Below, one piece after another: positions 41,867 to 53,122 of a DNA stretch of 64,000 nt. How positions within the stretch are numbered: position 1 is the first letter of the stretch; each line of letters begins with the position of its first letter. The DNA comes from a virus. The notes under the pieces are model-generated. The model did no database searches, was not told the origin of the DNA, and saw only the letters and a list, made by a program, of their open reading frames with translations. The stretch lies in the IMG/VR virus record IMGVR_UViG_3300025000_001646, positions 20,487-84,486 of that record. The stretch is one strand, 5' to 3'. The position numbers and the translations under genes are program-made.

Positions 41867-42064
41867 ATGAATAAATTTGAAACAATAAGATATAAAATAT
41901 ATTATTGTTTTTTAAAAAAATCAAGAATATGGACTTATTTTAGAGAAGAATTTTTAAATAATTTATTATTTGAATTAGAAAGATTTGACATTGATAAAGA
42001 AAGTATTATTAAAAAATATAAAGATGAATTAATTAAAATAAGAAAAATAAACAAAAATTTATAA
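41867..42064 (+). CDS. Hypothetical protein, 65 aa
   Basis: Basic and aromatic helical protein. Leader TTAACTTTTTTTAATAAAATG. It contains no glycine, so it is silent on the code. Family not recognised. Confidence 0.45.
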   Translation: MNKFETIRYKIYYCFLKKSRIWTYFREEFLNNLLFELERFDIDKESIIKKYKDELIKIRKINKNL

Positions 42065-42081
42065 TATGATTTTTTAATAAA

Positions 42082-42390
42082 ATGACGAAAAAATCATTCA
42101 AAAATCTAATGGAAAAATTCATTGAGATTAAAGAAAATGTAGAAAATGTAAATAAAGCATTGAAAGTATTCGAGCCAGACTTTAATTACCTTTGCTTTAG
42201 TAAATACGAATATATATTTTTAGACGCTCTAAAAGAAGCTATGAATGATGAGTATGACTGGATTGATTATTTCATATACGAATTAAATTTCGGGAAAAAA
42301 GCTAAAAAAGATTCTGTTACAGAAAAAGGCAAGAATATTCCTATTAAGACAATAGACAACCTTTATAATTTAATCACTAAAAATAAATGA
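42082..42390 (+). CDS. Hypothetical protein, 102 aa
   Basis: Helical acidic protein (MEKFIEIKENVENVNKAL). The frame meets UGA at 42388-42390 in an ATGA overlap with the next gene; if UGA is Gly, two residues are added and TAA 42394-42396 ends it, so the outcome barely changes. No internal UGA. Confidence 0.5.
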   Translation: MTKKSFKNLMEKFIEIKENVENVNKALKVFEPDFNYLCFSKYEYIFLDALKEAMNDEYDWIDYFIYELNFGKKAKKDSVTEKGKNIPIKTIDNLYNLITKNK

Positions 42391-43091
42391 AAATAAAATT
42401 TGCTTCTCTGGTAATTCTTTCATTCAATCGTAGAAAGATGATGGAAAGATCACTTAATTCTTTATTCGCTAATACTACATTTCCCTATGAATTAATCGTT
42501 GTAGATGACGGTAGTCACGATGATGATACTGTAGACTACTTAATGAGACTTTATAGACTTGGAAAGATTTCAACTCTTATTCTTAATGGAGGAAAGAATA
42601 TGGGCGTAGGTGTAGGAATAAATAGAGGATTTGATATTGCTCACGGAGACATTGTCTTGAAATTAGATGCCGACCTTGAATATGCTCCTGGTTGGTTAGA
42701 GAAGACAGTTAAGATTATGGAGACATTTCCAGAAATAGGGGTAATGGGATTATTTAAATACTTCCACGAACCAGTAGACCATAGAAAAATGTTTATTAGA
42801 AGAGAAGAAAGAGACGGAGTAGCTGTAGAAGTACATCAAGATTTCGTTGGCAGTGCTATGGTAATTACTAAAGAACTTTACAATAAGAAAGGAAAGTTTG
42901 GAGAATTTAGTGCGGCTTTTGCTGAAGACACTATTTGGAAAATGGCAAGAAAATCAGAAGGCTACTGGTTAGCTCTTCCAGAAGAAGACTTGGTTTATAA
43001 CTTTGGCTTTGGTAGGATTACTTCAATTCTAGTTAATAACGATGGTACTGTTAGGGACATCGCTCAAGAACCTTTAATCTTTAATAAATAA
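42387..43091 (+). CDS. GT2 glycosyltransferase
   Basis: 234 aa. FASLVILSFNRRKMMERSLN, ELIVVDDGSHDDD, GGKNMGVGVGINRGFDIA and DIVLKLDADLEYAPGW (DxD) define a GT-A family 2 enzyme; FVGSAMVITKELY continues the fold. About 20 glycines and no UGA, in contrast to the GT2 at 6737, pointing to a more recent arrival. Confidence 0.85.
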   Translation: MKIKFASLVILSFNRRKMMERSLNSLFANTTFPYELIVVDDGSHDDDTVDYLMRLYRLGKISTLILNGGKNMGVGVGINRGFDIAHGDIVLKLDADLEYAPGWLEKTVKIMETFPEIGVMGLFKYFHEPVDHRKMFIRREERDGVAVEVHQDFVGSAMVITKELYNKKGKFGEFSAAFAEDTIWKMARKSEGYWLALPEEDLVYNFGFGRITSILVNNDGTVRDIAQEPLIFNK

Positions 43092-43094
43092 ATT

Positions 43095-43397
43095 ATGTTA
43101 TATTATAATTTCGTTTTAATCGGTTGTGAAAACATAATAGAGATTGATATTTATAACTTTTTAAAAGAAAATAATTTTGAAGTTGTTAAAACAAAATTTG
43201 AAAGTACAATGGAAGAAAATAAACAAAACTATTTTATAGAATTTAAAGGAGAAAATGCTATACGAGAAAATTTCAAAAATTTAAAAACTAACGCAAGATT
43301 TATTATGGATTTTGAAGGTAAGGTAGAGGAAGAAGAAAAAGAAGGATGGATTATTAAAGGTCAAAAAATGTTATTCAGAGAATTAATTAATCAATAA
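43095..43397 (+). CDS. Hypothetical protein, 100 aa
   Basis: Alpha/beta, acidic protein (IIEIDIYNFLKENNFEVVK). Starts 4 bases after the GT2 stop. No UGA. No family recognised. Confidence 0.5.
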   Translation: MLYYNFVLIGCENIIEIDIYNFLKENNFEVVKTKFESTMEENKQNYFIEFKGENAIRENFKNLKTNARFIMDFEGKVEEEEKEGWIIKGQKMLFRELINQ

Positions 43398-43398
43398 T

Positions 43399-43830
43399 AT
43401 GAGAATTGCAGTAATATGAGCATTTTCTACTTGAAAAACTACTTATGTTGAAAACTATAAAGGAAAAGAATTAAAAGCTATTAATCTTGAAAGATGATTT
43501 AATTCTCAAGAAGAAATATTTAATAATCAAATAAAGTTTGAAAAAGAACATAAAGACTTTATTACAGACAATTGATTATTTACAATACTGGCATACACCA
43601 AGAAATTTAGACCAGAATTATTTGAAGAACAATTAAGAGAAACTAAAGAATATTTAAAAAATAATCCTTATGACAAAATAATTCTATTAGAACCTTTGAA
43701 TAAAATAGAAGATGATTGATTTAGATTTACAGACAAAGAGTTACAGTTAGAAATACATAATATAATATTAAATATACTTAATGAAAATATGGTTTGCTAC
43801 AGATCGTTCAACAGGTTGTTATTATGTTAG
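43399..43830 (+). CDS. P-loop kinase-like protein
   Basis: 143 aa. MRIAVIGAFSTGKTTYVENY is a Walker A motif with UGA at both its first and fourth glycines... (GAFSTGKT), proving Gly decoding. A later IILLEPLNKI may be Walker B. The small size suggests a nucleoside- or sugar-kinase-like enzyme. It overlaps the next gene by 50 bases in another frame. Confidence 0.65.
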
Positions 43831-44938
43831 AGAAAAGATTATTGAAAAATATATTAATAGAGAATGAATACACGAAGTTAGAATAGACGACCAAATAAGT
43901 TTTAAGATTAACGACAATAAAGAGATTATAGATGTTATGGCTGATAGTCTTGATTGGTGTGATGTAATGGTATTAGCAAGAACTTATAAACCTCTACAAG
44001 ACAAATCAATAAAGAGTAGGCATAAAATACCTATTCTTCTTTTAAGAAAGGCTAAAGAACTTTGAAAGAAAGTAGTCTATGAAATTGATGATGATTTTAA
44101 AACGCTCTTTGAAGGCAAGGCTCTTCACAATATGTCATCAGTAGAAATTTATAATCGCTGGGACAAGAAAGAACAGATTGATTGCTTTTATAACGAATCT
44201 GATTTAATCACTACCACTACAGAAGAACTTAGACAAAAACTTATTCCAGAAAAAACAGTCGTCTTGCCTAACTGTATTGACTTTGAAGAGTATGGAGATT
44301 TTAATTTCAATAAGAGATGAGACAAAATTAAAATACTAGTGTCTGGCGGGATTACACACCTAAGAGATTGGCAGATTATTTTAGACCCGCTCAAACAACT
44401 TTCTAAAGAATTTCCTATTGAGATTATATTTTATGGTATAGACAGTAATGTTTTGGCTACTACTTTCAAAGATTATTTCCAGAAAATGGACAGAAACAAT
44501 CCTCTTAATCAATGGATGTTTTCTCTTTTTGACTTCATAAATAAGTCTCAAGAGCTGGGCAATATTACCTTTGTGAATTGGGTAGAAGTTAAAGACTACC
44601 AAAAAACACTCAAGTCTTTAGGAGCGAACATAGGACTCATACCATTAGAGGGAACAGAATTTGATGAGAGTAAATCTGACATTAAGTTTAGAGAATACTC
44701 TGCCTGTTCTATTCCAGTTATAGCCAGCAAGGTTATTCCATACTCTAATAATATTACAGAAGAGACAGGAATACTTTGCAAGAATAAGTTTTTTAACTGG
44801 TATAATGCTATTAAGAAACTTATAGAGAATGAAGACTTGGCTAAAAGACTTGCTCTTAATGCTTATAATGACACGCTTAAAAATAGAGACATAAGCAAAA
44901 ATTATAAGCATTGGATTGATGCCTATAAGAATTTATAA
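43781..44938 (+). CDS. Glycosyltransferase, GT4-like
   Basis: 385 aa. KVVYEIDDDFKTLFEGKALH in the first half, then VLPNCIDFEEYG, ILVSGGITHLRDW and IGLIPLEGTEFDESKSDIKF with REYSACSIPVIASKVIPYSNNITEETG, the GT-B C-terminal donor site. The N-terminus resembles O-antigen or rhamnan transferases with an IDDD motif. Only three UGA, all in the first half, so the C-terminal 210 codons are UGA-free. Confidence 0.8.
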
Positions 44939-45285
44939 ACATCTTCGTTTTTTATTCTGACTACTTTTAATCCCTTAGAATATAAATAAAGGTCTTTTTG
45001 ATGGTCTTTTATTCTTTGGCTTGGTTTATTATGATAACCTCAATCTATTTCTATACAAGTCTTTTGATTAGGTAAATAGAAGTCAACAATACAATGGAAG
45101 TGGTCTTTAATAAATGATTTCTGAAATATATATTTTATTCTTTTCTTGTCTAACATATTTTTAAATAGAAGCTCTGATTTAGTAGCTTTTCTTATTAATT
45201 TTCTCCTGTATTTTTTATTTAGCTTTTGTTTTTGTTTTTTAGTTAGATTATACATAAGAAAGTAATGTTTTCTTTTATTATACAC
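44923..45285 (-). CDS. DUF559/Vsr-like endonuclease
   Basis: 120 aa with one UGA (IDGGYHNKPSQ). KATKSELLFKNMLDKKRIKY, CIVDFYLPNQKTCIEIDGGYH and LYSKGLKVVRIKNEDV match the DUF559 branch of PD-(D/E)XK nucleases (D, ExD core). The last 16 bases overlap the convergent glycosyltransferase. UGA comes just after the ExD core, so stopping there would remove the active-site tail. Confidence 0.78.
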
Positions 45286-45308
45286 AAAGATTTTAAGTTT
45301 TAAAATAC

Positions 45309-45338
45309 TTGTCTTTAATTAGATTAAAAGTGTATAAT
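45309..45338 (+). promoter_or_regulatory. Late promoter
   Basis: TTGTCT (45309-45314), 18-base spacer, TATAAT (45333-45338), 26 bases before the head-tail gene. An AACCTTATAA leader follows. Confidence 0.75.
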
Positions 45339-45363
45339 AGATATAGATAACCTTATAAAAAAA

Positions 45364-46296
45364 ATGATTGAGTTATTTTTACCAAATCCAATAATATATA
45401 GAGAGCAAGAGACAAAACTAAGTGCAGATTCGACTGTTTGAGCTACAACTTTGAGCGTAGATGATGCTACTTGATTTAGTGTAAATGATTATTTAGTAGT
45501 TTGAAATTATTGAATAGACAAGGCAGAGCTTACTAAGATTTCTTGAATACCTACTCCAACAAGTCTAGCAATCAGTGCATTAAGTTTTGCTCACAATAAA
45601 TATGACACTATAAAAAGAATTGCTTGGAACCAAATACAACTCTATTCAAGTGCTACTAAGACTGGCACTTATTCTTTATTGACCACGCTTAATATTAAGC
45701 CAGATTCAACAGTAGTTAAATATGAGCATAGTGCTTGAGCTTCAACAACTTATTATAAATGGAGATATTACAACAGCACTACATTAGACAGCTCTGAATA
45801 TTCTAATCCAGTCAATGAAGCCGCTCACTATTGCTCAATAGACAATATTAGAGAACAGGCTTGATTCAGAAATGCTGAATGAATAGAGGACAATATAATT
45901 CGAAATTACAGAATACAAGCCGAAGGAATAGTAAATGGCTATATAACAGGCTATTACACGCTTCCTCTTTCTAGTATTCCAGACATTATAGTTTTAATTA
46001 CTAAACTATTGGCCGCTGGTTATTTACTTATTGCTGAATATGGAACGCAAATTTCAGAAGACATAAGCAAATATGGAAAGAATATGATTGACCAAGCTAT
46101 GTGAATGCTTAATATGATACAAAAATGAACTCTAAAACTTATAGACACTGATTGAGCGGAATTATGAAGAGGAACTGTTTTAACTCCTAGTGGAAATAAT
46201 TACCCTTATGATTCTAGTTTGGCTGATAGTGGCGAGCTTTTCAATCTTTCCAACGAAACTTTCAAATTCAAAGACCCCTCATTTCCAACTTCTTAA
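45364..46296 (+). CDS. Head-tail connector (Mu gp36/DUF1320-like) with N-terminal beta domain
   Basis: 310 aa. The N-terminal 110 residues are a Thr/Ser-rich beta domain (STVGATTLSVDDATGFSVND). The C-terminal part reads NIREQAGFRNAEGIEDNII, NGYITGYYTLPL and LAAGYLLIAEYG, the layout of gp36/DUF1320 head-completion proteins. About 12 UGA-Gly. First gene of the tail operon. Confidence 0.65.
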
Positions 46297-46308
46297 TCTT
46301 TCTACAAT

Positions 46309-46767
46309 ATGGCAGAAGGATTTAAACTTTCTTTTTCGGTAGAATGAGAAAAACAAGCAAGTAGAATTTTAAATTGAATGGTAAGTAAGTTAAAAGATAT
46401 GTCACCAATCTTTAAAGAAGTTTCAGAAACTCTTGATGAATGAGTAAAGAAAAACTTCTCTAGCGAAGGTAAAGAATTTGAAGTTACTTGGGATCCACTT
46501 TCTCCAAATACTATAAGACAAAAAGCAAAGCTATGATATTGAAGTAAGCAAATATTGGAAAGAACAGGAGCTTTGAGAAATGCTTTTCATGCTAAATATG
46601 GAAAAGATTTTGCAGAAGTTTATAATGATAGTCCTTATTTCGCTTACCATCAATCAAATCAAGCTAGAAAAATAATCCCTAGAAGAATAATGTTTAAATT
46701 AACCAATCAATATATTTCAACTATTGTTAAAATATTCCAAAAATACTTAACTTTTACAGATAGATAA
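46309..46767 (+). CDS. Virion morphogenesis protein (Mu gpG/tail completion-like)
   Basis: 152 aa. GMVSKLKDMSPIFKEVSETL, VTWDPLSPNTIRQKAKLGYG and ILERTGALRNAF, then YFAYHQSN and IIPRRIMFKLTN are characteristic of the phage virion-morphogenesis/tail-completion family. UGA-Gly in the first half. The stop overlaps the next start. Confidence 0.78.
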
Positions 46768-47234
46768 TGACAGAAAACCTTGAAAAAATCAGAGACATAT
46801 TAAGAAGCTCTATAACAAGTGTAAAGAATTATTACATTGGTGACCCAGTATTAATTCCAGCTTCTTACTTGCCTTGTATAACAATAGACCAAGTCTCAAC
46901 AGCCGTAAAAACGCTTGACAGTGCTAGGGATATTTACACGACTAATGTTCAGCTTTCTTATATTATGGATATTAGGTCTGACTTCAATAAGAGACCAGAC
47001 GAAGTAATAGGCACGACTACCCTTAGAGAAGTTATGGAGGGCAGAGACGCTAGTGGAGATTTAAAAACTAATTCTATTGTTTATTTACTTACCAAGAATT
47101 GGGATTTAGGCAGTGATTGGAAGATTAACAACGAATACAATATAAATTATGCAGAGAAAGCTAGATGAGAACAACTAATAACTAGAGAAGCAATCCTAAC
47201 TTTTTCAATTTATAAAGCACAACTTAGGGGATAA
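46767..47234 (+). CDS. Tail terminator-like protein
   Basis: 155 aa: coding continues through a UGA at 47166 (KARGEQLITREAILTF) to TAA. LEKIRDILRSSITSVKNYYIGDP, TIDQVSTAV and NVQLSYIMDI fit the small tail-terminator/minor tail proteins encoded between head completion and tail tube. Start overlaps the upstream stop (TAATG). Confidence 0.6.
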
Positions 47235-47236
47235 TC

Positions 47237-47266
47237 TTGTCATAAACAAGATAAAAAGCGTATAAT
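47237..47266 (+). promoter_or_regulatory. Late promoter before the tail tube genes
   Basis: TTGTCA (47237-47242), 18-base spacer, TATAAT (47261-47266). The CTTGT/ACAAG bases around the -35 also form a small hairpin. Confidence 0.75.
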
Positions 47267-47291
47267 ACTTATAGATAACTTTACAAATTCT

Positions 47292-47483
47292 ATGAAAAAA
47301 AATACAGAAGTAATAGAAAGAAATACTATTACAATTCACAATTTATATCACAAACCTATGAGCTTAGTAACTATTAAATGAGACTTTCCTTTACAGGTTT
47401 GAGCAAATGAAGTTCCTAAAGATATAGCTGAACTTATCGAAGAAAATCGCTATATTAAAAAAGAATATATTTTTATAAAATAA
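47292..47483 (+). CDS. Hypothetical protein, 63 aa
   Basis: Small beta-looking protein (NTITIHNLYHKPMSLVTIKG) with two UGA-Gly. Between the late promoter and the tail tube gene; perhaps a tail accessory. Confidence 0.5.
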
Positions 47484-47495
47484 TTTTAAAAAACT

Positions 47496-48464
47496 ATGTC
47501 ACAACATATTGGAAGAGAACAGTGGATAGGGGTTGGTCTTGAAGATAGTGCTGGTTCTGGTGGAAGTATAGACAAATACATTCCTCTGGTTTCTGGCTCT
47601 TTTATGACAATGACCGATATTCTTCCAGACGAAGCTGCTCGTGGTATTCGCCATAAAGTAGGTTGAGCTGTATTAGCAAGAACTCGTGGAGAAGGTAGTG
47701 TAGAAATGCAATTAGACGTTGAAAACTCTCCTTATTTCTTATACCCAGTAATGGGAAGTATTTCTTCAATTACTAAGGCTGGAGAAACGGCAGTTTATAC
47801 TCACACAATTTCAAGAGAAAATACAGCTACTCCAAAAACTTTGGTAGCAAAAAGAGGTGAAGGTGTAGATGTTAGAGAATACGCTAATATTGTAGTTTCT
47901 TCTGCTAATCTTACAGTTTCAGACTGATTTGTTGGATTGTCTTGTGATTTACTTTCTAAAGCTGGTACATCAGAGACAGGTTCTCCAACTTATACCACCG
48001 AAACTTTACTTTCTCTAAAAGATTGTAGTATTCAATTAGGAACTGATTTAACTGCTGCTGCATTAGCTGCCGCTACTAAGGTAACAGAATTAGAACTTAA
48101 TATAGTAAACAACGCAGAAGCTCACTATATGAGTGGGTCAAGTGATGTAGATACTATTACTTATGGAACTCAAGAAATTACTGGTAGTTTTGTAAAACTT
48201 TTTGAAAGTACAACTGAAAGAGCTGCTTATGAAGCATTGACAAAAAGAGCAATGATCATTACAATTACTGGAGAATCTATTGGTAATTCTTCAACAGAAA
48301 CAATTCAAATAAATATTGCTAAAATGCACCTTTCTGGACATCCAATTGAAATGGGATTAGATGACATTATGGCAGAGACTTCAGAATTTACTTGTGAATA
48401 TGACCCTACAACTGCTAAAGATGTTCAAATAGTAATTACCAATCAAACTTCTTCTTACGCTTAG
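47496..48464 (+). CDS. Major tail tube protein
   Basis: 322 aa beta-rich protein: IGREQWIGVGLEDSAGSGG, DEAARGIRHKVGGAVLARTR and GSVEMQLDVENSPYFLYPVM, with Thr-rich linkers and FTCEYDPTTAKDVQIVI at the end. The position before the chaperone and tape measure genes fits the tail tube. It has only two UGA among about 25 glycines, so codon use is biased to GGN. Confidence 0.7.
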
Positions 48465-48483
48465 TATTTAATTTTAAAAATAT

Positions 48484-48771
48484 ATGAAAAAAATAATTCT
48501 TCCAGTATCACAAAAAGAAATTGAATTAGATTATAATTATTGAATGGAATTAGAAATTCAAGATATTTTATTTGAAAATCAAGAAGTTAATGAAAATTGA
48601 AGTTTTAAGGTTCAATGAAAATCTTTAAGTTTATTGTCAAAAAAACTTTTAGAATTAATTCCTCAAAAAATTTCTATGGAAGAAATTAAAAAACTTTGAG
48701 CAGAAGATTGAAGATTTCTAATGGAAGAATGTGCTTCTTATTATAAAGATCTTTCTCAAAAAAAAAATTAG
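48484..48771 (+). CDS. Tail assembly chaperone, zero-frame product (gpG-like)
   Basis: 95 aa ending at TAG 48769-48771. MKKIILPVSQKEIELDYNYG starts a helical protein with six UGA-Gly. The end, CTT TCT CAA AAA AAA AAT TAG, contains ten A in a row (48758-48767). It lies between tail tube and tape measure, where phages encode gpG/gpGT-type chaperones made by frameshift. Confidence 0.75.
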
Positions 48772-48941
48772 AAAAACAAATTTTTAAAGCTCTAATTTCC
48801 AAGTCTAAAAGACCTCCATCTATTTGCAATGAGAAGAATCTTCTTGAGAAATATTGAGAGGTAATATACAGATTACCACCATGGAAGATTAGAGCTTTTA
48901 TTTTAATAGATAACACTTTACAACAAATAAATGGCTGATAA
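48768..48941 (+). CDS. Frameshifted extension of the tail chaperone (gpT-like)
   Basis: After a -1 slip on the A10 run the frame continues TTA GAA AAA CAA for 57 codons (EKQIFKALISKSKRPPSICN, RLPPWKIRAFILIDNTLQQI) including two UGA, to TAA 48939-48941. The fused product would be about 152 aa. It lacks its own start. The end overlaps the tape measure start by 11 bases, exactly as in lambda-like gpGT. Confidence 0.7.
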
Positions 48942-50547
48942 AGACCTAACATTAAGAATAAATGCAGAAGATAATGCAACAGAAGTTTTAAATAAAACAA
49001 GAAAATGAGTAGATTGAATTGTTAAAGCTGGAAAAATTTTGGCTGCATCTTGGGCAGCAAAAAAAGTTTTTGAATGAACTATTTGAGTAGCAATGGATTT
49101 TGAAAAACAAATGAAAAATGTGTCTACTATGATGGATTTAACAACAGAGGCTTGAAAAAAAACATTTGATTCAGTAAGAAGTTGATTATTAGATATTGCT
49201 CAAAATGTACCAATATCTATTGATTCTTTAAGTGACTCTCTTTATAATATGGTATCTTCTTGATACCAGTGAAAAGAAGCACTAGAAATGGTTAATACTG
49301 CTGCAAAATTAGCAACAGCTGGAGCAACAGATGCTTGAACAGCAGCTTATGCCTTAACGGCTTTTATAAAAGGTTATTGAGACGCTTCTGTTTCAGCTAA
49401 AGAAGCTGCTGATTTATTATATAATACCAATGTTTATGGTATTACTACTTTTGAAGAATTGGCAGTTAGTATTTCTGGTGCAGTTCCTTCTGCGAATATG
49501 TTATGAGTTAGTCAATTAGAATTAGCAGCTACTACTGCTACTTTAGTAGGAAAAACTGGTAATGCTGCAGAAGTTTCAACTCAATTAATGTGAGCTTTTA
49601 ATGCTATGTTAAAACCAAATAAAGCATTAATATCATTAATTCAAAGTCTATGATATGAAAGTGCAGAAGCAATGATAAAGGCAAATTGATTAAAATGAAC
49701 ATTGGATTTATTAAAAGAATGAGCCAATAAATCTAATGTAGAATTAAAGGACATTACTTCTAATGTTAGGGCTGCAAATTGATTAATACCATTAATGACA
49801 ACACTTTCTTGAGATCTTACTAATAATTTAAACAATATGTGAAACGCTTCTTGAATAGTAGATGAAGCATTTAAAAAGCAAATGGAGGCAAGTAGTAATT
49901 TATGGGATGTAACAAAAAATAGATTAGCTGTTGCTGGAATAGAATTATGAACATTGGTATTGCCTTTATTATCAATGGCGATACAAGCATTAAATTTTAT
50001 TATACAAAATTGAATAAAAATGTTTTCTGAATTTTGGGATACAACAAAAAAAATATGAGAATGGTTATTAAAATCATTTTTATGAATTTGGGAAACTATT
50101 AAAAATGCTGTTTCAGACGCATTTACATATATTTATAATCAGATAAAAGATTCTCCGATAGTTTCTTTTATTCAATGAATAATTGAAAAAGTTCAATGAT
50201 TATTGGAAAAAATATGATTAGCAAAAAAACAATCTCAAGAACTTTGAGAAGTTTGAATTTGAAATTATAGTAGCAAACAAACAAGTATTTCTATGCCAAA
50301 AAAGAGAGCTATTGGTTGACCTGTCTCTTCTGGAAGTCAATATTTAGTAGGAGAAAGATGACCAGAGCTTTTTACTCCTTCTACTTCTGGAATGATTACT
50401 CCAAACAATCAACTTTGAGGCGGTGGAGTAGTAATTAATCTTAACAATCCAGTAGTAAGAGATGAATGAGACATTGACGCTTTCACAAATAAAATTATAA
50501 AAGCTCTTAGATGAGTAAATTTAAACAATAAACTTTCTTCATTCTAG
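48931..50547 (+). CDS. Tail tape measure protein
   Basis: 538 aa. LRINAEDNATEVLNKTRKG, then FEKQMKNVSTMMDLTTEAG and ISIDSLSDSLYNMVSSGYQG are the conserved TMP core (TIGR01760-type); later hydrophobic spans and the ending VGERGPELFTPS and GGGVVINLNNP are typical. My hand count gives about 35 UGA and 15 GGN glycine codons. Its modest length suggests a tail of roughly 80 nm by the usual rule, which is inference. Confidence 0.88.
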
Positions 50548-52490
50548 TGATTACTTATACTATATGATGACAAGATTTAAGTGACGAGGTAGTTAGAGGC
50601 TCGCTTAAAATATTAGAAAAGGCGACAGATTCTGTAAACATCTGTCGTTTTGATATGTTGGTAAATTGAACGACTGGAAATAAACCGCTTAGATGACAAA
50701 AGGTTCTTGTAGTAAGTGATTGATCAAAGATTTTTAATGGATTTATTGAGATGACTACTGAATGAGAATTGACTAAATGAGATTGGCTTCAATACGAGGT
50801 TGAGTGTATAGATTACACCAAAGCAATGCAACACAGATTAGTCGTTGAATCTTTCACAGGACAAACAGTCAAGACAATAGTAGATACTCTAATTAACGAT
50901 TACATAGGCACTGGCTTTGGAATTACTACTACAAATGTAGTTACTTGACCGACTATTGACTCAATTCAATTCAATTATTTAACAGTCCAGAGATGTCTCC
51001 AAAAAATAGCTCAAAATGCTCAAATGGAATGGTATATAGACTACGAAAAAGATGTGCACATGTTTAATCGAAGCGATGAGTCAGCTCCAGAATCTTTGAC
51101 AGACTCTTCTGATAACTTTTATAATCTTACCCTTGAAGTAGATACTTCACAGCTTAGAAATTCGGTAGTAGTTAGATGATCAACTTACCCTTCAAATAAT
51201 TTCTCTCAAACAATTAAGGCAGATGGTACAGCTCGGGAATGGTTACTTGCAAGAAAGCCTAAAGCTTGGGTAAGTTTAACTGTTGATTGAGTTTATAAAG
51301 ATGTTGGTGTAGACCCTCTTATGGAAGAAACGGCTGATGTCGTTATAGACAGAGTTTATTCAGAAGAATCTGGAAGCCTAGTAGACAGAACGACATTGTT
51401 TAAAAGAGAATGATGAAGTTGTACTTTTTTTTCGGCTGATGATGATTATATATATATAGGGGCTAGAAATAGCTGGAATACTATGGTTTGGGATTTTGCT
51501 ACTCCCGCCAGTGCAGATGTTGTTATGGAAATACAATATTCAAGTCTTACTGAATGACAATGGAATAATTTAGTAGTATTTACAGATTGAACAAATTGAA
51601 TGACACAAGATTGAACGCTTACTTTTATTCGACCAGAGGATTGGGGAAAGGGTAGTCAAATAGATGCCACTACTGAAATTGATCCAGCTAATACAACGAA
51701 TTATTACTATTTAAGAATAAAAAGAACAGCTAATATTTTGGTAACAGCTCCTGCCATAGCAGAACTTCTTATGGACAGGATTTTCGAGTATATGTTTAAC
51801 TTTCAAGAAAAATTTGTTAGATGTTCGGCGGCTACAACAACGCCAATTGCTTGAATATTACTCGTTCCTACTTATAGATACGAAGTGCCTATTATAGCTA
51901 AATCTCAAAACAATCAATCTATTGAAGCTATGAAGGCAATAGAGTGATGAGACGGTCTCTATGAACATATTATAGTAGATGAGAGTATTACCACTAAAGA
52001 CGAAGCAAAGGCGAGGGCGGCGGCTGAAATAGCTGATTATGCCAATCCTATTGTCAATGGTAACTTTCAAACAAGAACAGGATTACTTCAATCTGGAAGC
52101 AAATTCGTTCCTTGACAGATTTTAACTATAAGTCTTAATTCAAGAGGGCTTACTGGCGACTACAATATACAAGAGATGACTACTACCACGGCTGATGAAA
52201 GCGAATTTTATTACGATATTCGTTTCGGCGGTAGGCTTTTAAATGTCTTCAATTATTTTTTGAATAACATAAGCAAGGAAATAGTAATGAAAGAAAATGA
52301 AGAGTTATTGTCTATTGAAGTTGTAGACGAGACTGTAACTATTACCGAGACTATAACAAAAGCTACTCCAGAGACAGTAATAGAAAGTGTTTTAATCACT
52401 GAAAATGCTAGTGCCTCTACTTTTACGCCTCCTTATACTTGGTGAGATGATGCTGACGAGGGTAGATGGGGGATTTTCGAGTGGTCTTAA
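50547..52490 (+). CDS. Tail hub / baseplate protein
   Basis: 647 aa from a GTG whose G is the last base of the upstream TAG (TAGTG). TYTIGGQDLSDEVVRGSLKI opens a hub domain; NYLTVQRCLQKIAQNAQMEW with WYIDYEKDVHMF is the gp27/gpD-type signature; a beta sandwich in the middle (YIYIGARNSWNTMVW) resembles a carbohydrate-binding module. The C-terminal part returns to the hub fold. UGA-Gly throughout. Confidence 0.72.
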
Positions 52491-52492
52491 TC

Positions 52493-52522
52493 TTGTTGTT
52501 TACAAGCCTTTTAATGTATAAT
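52493..52522 (+). promoter_or_regulatory. Late promoter before the fibre genes
   Basis: TTGTTG (52493-52498), 18-base spacer, TATAAT (52517-52522), 23 bases before the next start. Confidence 0.7.
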
Positions 52523-52544
52523 ATTAATATAATCTTATAAATAA

Positions 52545-53105
52545 ATGGAAAATATAACAGAAAATGTCGGGATTAAATGAATACAAATTTTCTCTTGATA
52601 TGACATTACTAAACCTAATGCTCAAGAAATTGAAAACGAAATTATAGAAGCTAAAAAAGAAAAAATAGAATGGAGTGATTGGAAAAGTATAATCAGTAAA
52701 TTCGCTGATTGTTGCAAAACAAGAGAAATAGAATACCATAATCTAATCACGACTGTTGGCAGGTCGGTTATAGCTCAAAGATTAGTCGGCACTAATACCT
52801 ATACCCTTAATCTTGATTATGGAGCTTTGGGAACAGGCACGACTGCTCCCGCTAATGCTGATACTATTCTTGAGACAGAGCAATACAGAAATACAGTAGC
52901 TTCTCAAACTAATTCAAATAATATAGCTTACCTTACTTGGTTTTATTCTTCTACTGAAACTAATGGTAACTTTAGAGAATTTGGAAATGTTATTGACGGT
53001 TGAGCAGGAGCAAACACAGGGCAATTATTTACACACGTAGCCGTTGCTTGGAACAAGAGTGCTTTGGAATCGCTTACCGTAGATTGTTCCTATGAAATTT
53101 TATAA
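52545..53105 (+). CDS. Tail-associated protein, 186 aa
   Basis: ENITENVGIKGIQIFSGYDI begins a short helical part, then a beta-rich domain (YTLNLDYGALGTGTTAPANA, FREFGNVIDGGAGANTGQ) like those found at fibre bases or in phage head-decoration proteins. Four UGA-Gly. Confidence 0.55.
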
Positions 53106-53122
53106 TATAATATATTTAAAAT

